Positions 60,401 through 64,000 of a DNA stretch of 64,000 nucleotides are shown piece by piece. The position numbers and the translations under genes were made by a program. Within the stretch, counting starts at the first letter, position 1. Every line of letters starts with the position of its first letter. This DNA comes from Phycomyces blakesleeanus NRRL 1555(-) (Eukaryota; Mucoromycota; Mucoromycetes; Mucorales; Phycomycetaceae). The stretch is from NCBI RefSeq assembly GCF_001638985.1, contig NW_017265155.1, forward strand, positions 620,001 to 684,000, given 5' to 3'. Under the pieces are notes generated by a model that saw only the letters and a list, made by a program, of their open reading frames with translations, was not told where the DNA came from and made no database searches.

Positions 60401-62388
60401 TGATTTGAATTGTTTAGAATAAACTCAAATCCAAACAAGGTATAATACATTTGATTTAATTTAATTTAATTTAATTTTCTTTTTACAAACTTACCCACAA
60501 TTCATGCAAGTTGTTCTGTAGTGGTGTTCCTGTAATCAACATTCTGTTACGTGAATTAAACTCGCGAACGATTTGTGAAAGCATCGAATTTTCGTTCTTG
60601 ATACGATGGGCTTCGTCGATCACAATATATTGCCATGCCATTTTCTTAAACTGTGATTTCTCTGACAAACAAACTTCGTACGACGTGATGCACACTTCAA
60701 AATCGAGTGGTACAAGCTTTGTCTTTATGAGATCTGCCTTTTTTTTAATATATATATATAATAAACAATATTAATTACAGTTTCTGCATGCTATTATTCG
60801 CGTATTAACTTACTCTTGTTTCCTTGTTACCGTGAAAAATAAATGCATTAAAGCTAGGGATCCATTTTGCAAATTCACTCTTCCAATTATGTAAGGTTGA
60901 TTTTGGCACAACCACAAGATGGGGACCAGGGATGTTTCTTAAATGTTTAAGATAACCCAAAAATGAGATTGTTTGAAGTGTTTTTCCAAGTCCCTTGAAT
61001 CACAAAGGTAATTAGCACGAAGATCCAATCATGTTTCTAATTAATGTTGACATTTCTTTTTTTTTAAAAAAAAAAAGATTATTAGAGCAAAATTACCATC
61101 TCATCTGCCAGGATACCATTGATGCCATTCTCAAATAGAGAAATCATCCAATTCAATCCCTGAACTTGATAATCTCGGAGAACACCTCCAGTCACAACTA
61201 TACAGAGGTATATGCGCATAATAATATAATAAACGAAAGGATATAAATATGTGTTTGTTAGTCATTTCCACAGAAAAACACACACGCATATATACACACA
61301 GAGACTTGCTTCTTTTTGCTTTTGCACCCTTGATTTTCTATATACGTATATATAACAAGATCCTTTACTTACATGCTGGTGATTCAGTGAAAACAGTGGT
61401 TTCTTCAGCATCCTCACTGAAATCTTCATTCAAGATTTCCTCATCCTCTTCCTTTTCAGTCTTACGACGACGTCTAGCGCTATACAGCCAACCAAAAAAA
61501 AGTAAATTAATAAGTCTGGTTATATATATATATATATATTCTTACCCGCTTTCTTTAGACTCGTTATGACCGTTCTCTTCCATTACTTCTTGAAGAGCAT
61601 TGTCCTTTTTAGGTTTAAGGTTCAAAAAATGTGCAAACAATTCGGTTTGCCCTAAGAGATAACGATATCTCTTCAATTGTGCTTGATGCTATATAATACA
61701 CAAAATAAAGCAGTGCATATATACATGTACGTGTGTTAGAAAAATAGGCCGATATCCTCTCAAATGAAAGAATATATATACTTACGTCTGTCATTTGGTT
61801 ATTTTTGACCTTTGGTTCATTTACAGGCAATGATCGCGTTGGAGATTCCACATCCTATGTGTGCGATTTCGAGAACAAGGCAAATGTAAGAAATATAGCA
61901 CATTCATAGTAAAGTATAGGTTGGAATTCGAAACTCACCGACTCGGTTAAAGATAATTGCTCATTACCGATGCTGTTCAAAGGAGTGTTCTAATACCAGC
62001 AAAGGGAAAAGAAATAAAAAAGAAATCGTGTTTAGGTTTTTATTAGAAAAAAATATATATTTATAAATGTCAATGGAGAATTTTTATGACTCCAAAAAAT
62101 GAAAACATGTGTAGGTAGATAAACGTAATCAACTGACACAAATGCATTACCTCTACGCTTTCGTAGTTCGTGTCTACTTGTGCCAGCTATATATATATAC
62201 ATGTATATATACAAGAGCATGTATAAATGAGGAAGAAAAAGAAGTAAAAAAAAAAAGATAACAAGATAGTTTGATCGGCGTGTTTAGATTGTGTAAATAA
62301 GATAAATGTTATTAGCGATTCCACAATTTAAATGGCGATGCATATCATGTCAAGACCTTACAGACTGTGGTGCATTTGTCGTAGGCAT
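57468..62388 (-). CDS. ISW1: ISWI chromatin-remodelling ATPase
   Basis: SNF2-family motor that slides and spaces nucleosomes. Many exons from ATG 62388 (MPTTNAPQS) to the TAA at 57468-57470, about 1000 aa. SNF2 ATPase motifs in order: [19 protein letters not shown], Walker [20 protein letters not shown] as [26 protein letters not shown], then helicase C with [20 protein letters not shown] and [20 protein letters not shown]. After a linker come HAND, SANT ([20 protein letters not shown]) and SLIDE ([38 protein letters not shown]), the ISWI signature. The tail has a Thr-rich stretch and ends KPRRR. It is convergent with Rab5; only 272 bp separate the two stops. Isw1 versus Isw2 type cannot be told. 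Confidence 0.95.
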
Positions 62389-63088
62389 TATTAGACTATA
62401 AGACAATATATATATATAAATATATAAAGAAGTAGAGAGAGAGAAAGGGAAAATAAGAGAGGGGTTGAAAGCAAATTCATTGCGGACAAAGAACTAAGAA
62501 ATTGTGACAGACAAGGACTGCTTGCTTTATTCCTAGAAACTTTCACATTACATTTTGCATTCCACGAATGACAGAGGAGAATTGGCGGCAGCTTTGAATA
62601 CAGTATCAAAAAGAACAATACAATAAAAAATTATTAAATTCTCGGTTATGAAAACAATTAGGCTTTTTTTTACAGAGTACATGTAATATACTGTGCTTAT
62701 GAATGTAACCTGATAACATATCAAGAAAATTATAGTAAAAATCGAGAAATTAGTGACAAGAAAATGAAATGTGGTATTAAATGATCAATTGAATATAATG
62801 TAGCAAGTAAAATAGCATAGATACACATGCTTGGTAGTCATGGCATTAGATTTGTATTTTATCACATTGCCTTTAAAATAATCATTGACCAACATTACTA
62901 TCACACAAGCATCAAAGACATGTAGTTCTTTGCTAGTAATATAAATATTTGCACAAAGGTTAGTTCGAATATCAAATATTTATTTATGCGTTTAAGAAAT
63001 TCATTTAATAGCACTGTAGTTTTTATTATGGTGGTTAAAAAAAGGCTTGTTTTGGTCCTACATTATGGTATAAAAAAAAAAGAAAACT
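62389..63088. other. ISWI promoter region
   Basis: Upstream of ISWI and downstream of the small gene at 63089-63524; AT-rich, no other feature seen. Confidence 0.55.
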
Positions 63089-63524
63089 TTAGTAAGAAGG
63101 TTTTGCAGATTTCTTGGGAGATTTAAAGGCTGTTTTGAGGTTAAACTTCGAAAAACACCCCCTTAAATCGCCTTGGAAATAGCTCTCGAAATCATCTTTT
63201 TTTTGTTGATCAAGCGAACCAGCGAGGAAAAATTCCATTATCTTCTTCCAAATCAGAGAACAGGACACTAGAAAGGCTTTGGTAGTGAGATATGCTGGCT
63301 AAAACTTCCCACTTTCAAATATCGAATTCTGGAAGATATTACTACTATACTTACTCTTAGGCTTCGGCTCACGGATTTTTTTTTGTCGTAATATCTTGAA
63401 GATTCGATAAGTGATATATTAAGTAGTGTATATATATTTCTGTACTGTACTTAATATGCACTCGGCCTTTTTCTGCTAATTTGTAAATGACTTCTTTAAC
63501 TTGTCTGTTTAGCTCTACTCGCAT
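63089..63524 (-). CDS. Candidate small gene, 107 aa, three exons
   Basis: Unrecognised. Exons 63451-63524, 63355-63394 and 63089-63298 join in phase with introns of 56 and 56 nt (donors GTACAG and GTAAGT; acceptors TTCAAG and TTTTAG). The product starts MRVELNRQVKEVIYKLAEKG and continues RVHIKYYDKKKSVSRSLR, then AYLTTKAFLVSCSLIWKKIM, FFLAGSLDQQKKDDFESYFQ and ends KSPKKSAKPSY. It is basic at the C-terminus, and the first 25 residues resemble a helical DNA- or RNA-binding unit, but I assign no function. An in-frame stop directly precedes the ATG. Another exon-like piece (minus strand, about 63885-63935) upstream may belong to a further gene. Confidence 0.5.
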
Positions 63525-64000
63525 TTAAAGACTTTATTCTTTTTTTACAAATCCCGTGTAAAAGTAGATAAAACTCTAAACTAAAAGCCCATTAACTTTT
63601 AATAGAAATAAACCAGGTAACTACACTGTCTTGTACTGCAATAGCCTTTTAATTAGCTTCTACTTTAATACAAGCAAATTTTCTGGATTTATCTTACTCT
63701 AATGTAAGAATACCATCATTGTAAGGTACACATAATAATGATATAAATAATTGTTAGAAATAATCTAGAACGATATTTCAAAGTGTTAGATTATCAATAA
63801 GTCCGGATTTTACGAGAATCCAATATTTTACAGCATAATTATAAAGTTTATTAAACATTCGCAACATTCAATTGTTCACCTTCATCTCAAGCTGATAGCT
63901 AATAATATCAATTTTGACAGATCTGAATACACTATAGAGAAAAAAAGACGATATTAGTGAGATTGTTGCAAGCTTTCTAAGGTTAGAAATGTGTTTTATT
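63525..64000. other. Window end, possible exon
   Basis: AT-rich. On the minus strand an acceptor CTCTATAG is followed by an open stretch reading FRSVKIDIISYQLEMK and a GTGAAC donor (about 63880-63935), which may be an exon of a gene running off the window. Otherwise nothing. Confidence 0.3.

Overview
This is a eukaryotic, almost certainly fungal, chromosome segment. It is AT-rich, the genes are dense and broken by many short GT-AG introns (about 50-150 nt, phase 1 between G and GT being frequent), and the proteins are fungal. The gene set points to an early-diverging fungus, most likely Mucoromycota/Mucorales-like: an Rrm4-type protein with three RRMs and C-terminal MLLE domains, an RFWD3-type RING-WD40 ligase, ERH, DUF4436, and a mariner-like transposase fragment of a kind I associate with Mucoromycota. 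The species is not resolved. I found no tRNA, rRNA or CRISPR array. A run of exactly 100 N (22200-22299) marks a scaffold gap inside an intron.

Layout. 14-2350 (+): RFWD3-like ubiquitin ligase. 3145-4545 (+): F-box/LRR-like protein. 5068-5608: MITE-like element with 64-bp inverted ends. 5731-8668: PIF/Harbinger-type DNA transposon with perfect 25-bp terminal inverted repeats, an apparently intact DDE transposase (-) and a Myb/SANT-like partner gene (+) carrying one in-frame stop. 9100-10371 (-): unrecognised 8-exon gene rebuilt from phase-consistent small exons. 10372-13304: long gene-poor stretch. 13305-16000 (+): membrane-anchored class 3 lipase. 16001-18819: gene-poor, with a tandem 63-bp repeat. 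18820-22642 (-): Rrm4-like. 23459-24433 (-): ERH, with a 12-nt micro-exon. 25338-25934 (-): ribosomal protein eL34. 26517-27381 (-): unknown. 27898-32736 (-): HEATR6-like. 34273-35919 (+): FBXO9-like. 36416-38024 (+): DUF4436 membrane protein. 38388-40308 (-): MATH-BTB-BACK protein. 41423-42481 (-): CHCHD2/Mix17. 43041-45402 (-) and 46197-48766 (+): divergent eIF3L and Gcn20. 48767-53606: a graveyard of decayed coding fragments (unknown minus-strand gene, NAD(P)-binding pseudogene, mariner transposase fragment). 53607-54783 (+): mitochondrial porin. 55800-57195 (+): Rab5. 57468-62388 (-): ISWI remodeler. 63089-63524 (-): small 3-exon candidate gene.

Most genes are unrelated housekeeping loci. 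Three relations are worth noting. eIF3L and Gcn20, both translation factors, share one divergent promoter of about 0.8 kb. The Rrm4-like mRNA-transport protein and Rab5 are both in the window; in Ustilago, Rrm4 rides Rab5-positive endosomes, though linkage here may be chance. Two ubiquitin-ligase adaptors of the F-box class and one BTB adaptor lie in the window.

The most striking unexplained signals are recurrent perfect T8-12/A8-14 blocks, nine of ten inside introns, and a habit of extremely small exons. Coordinates of multi-exon genes run from start codon to stop codon; introns were assigned by eye from GT/GC-AG signals and reading phase.
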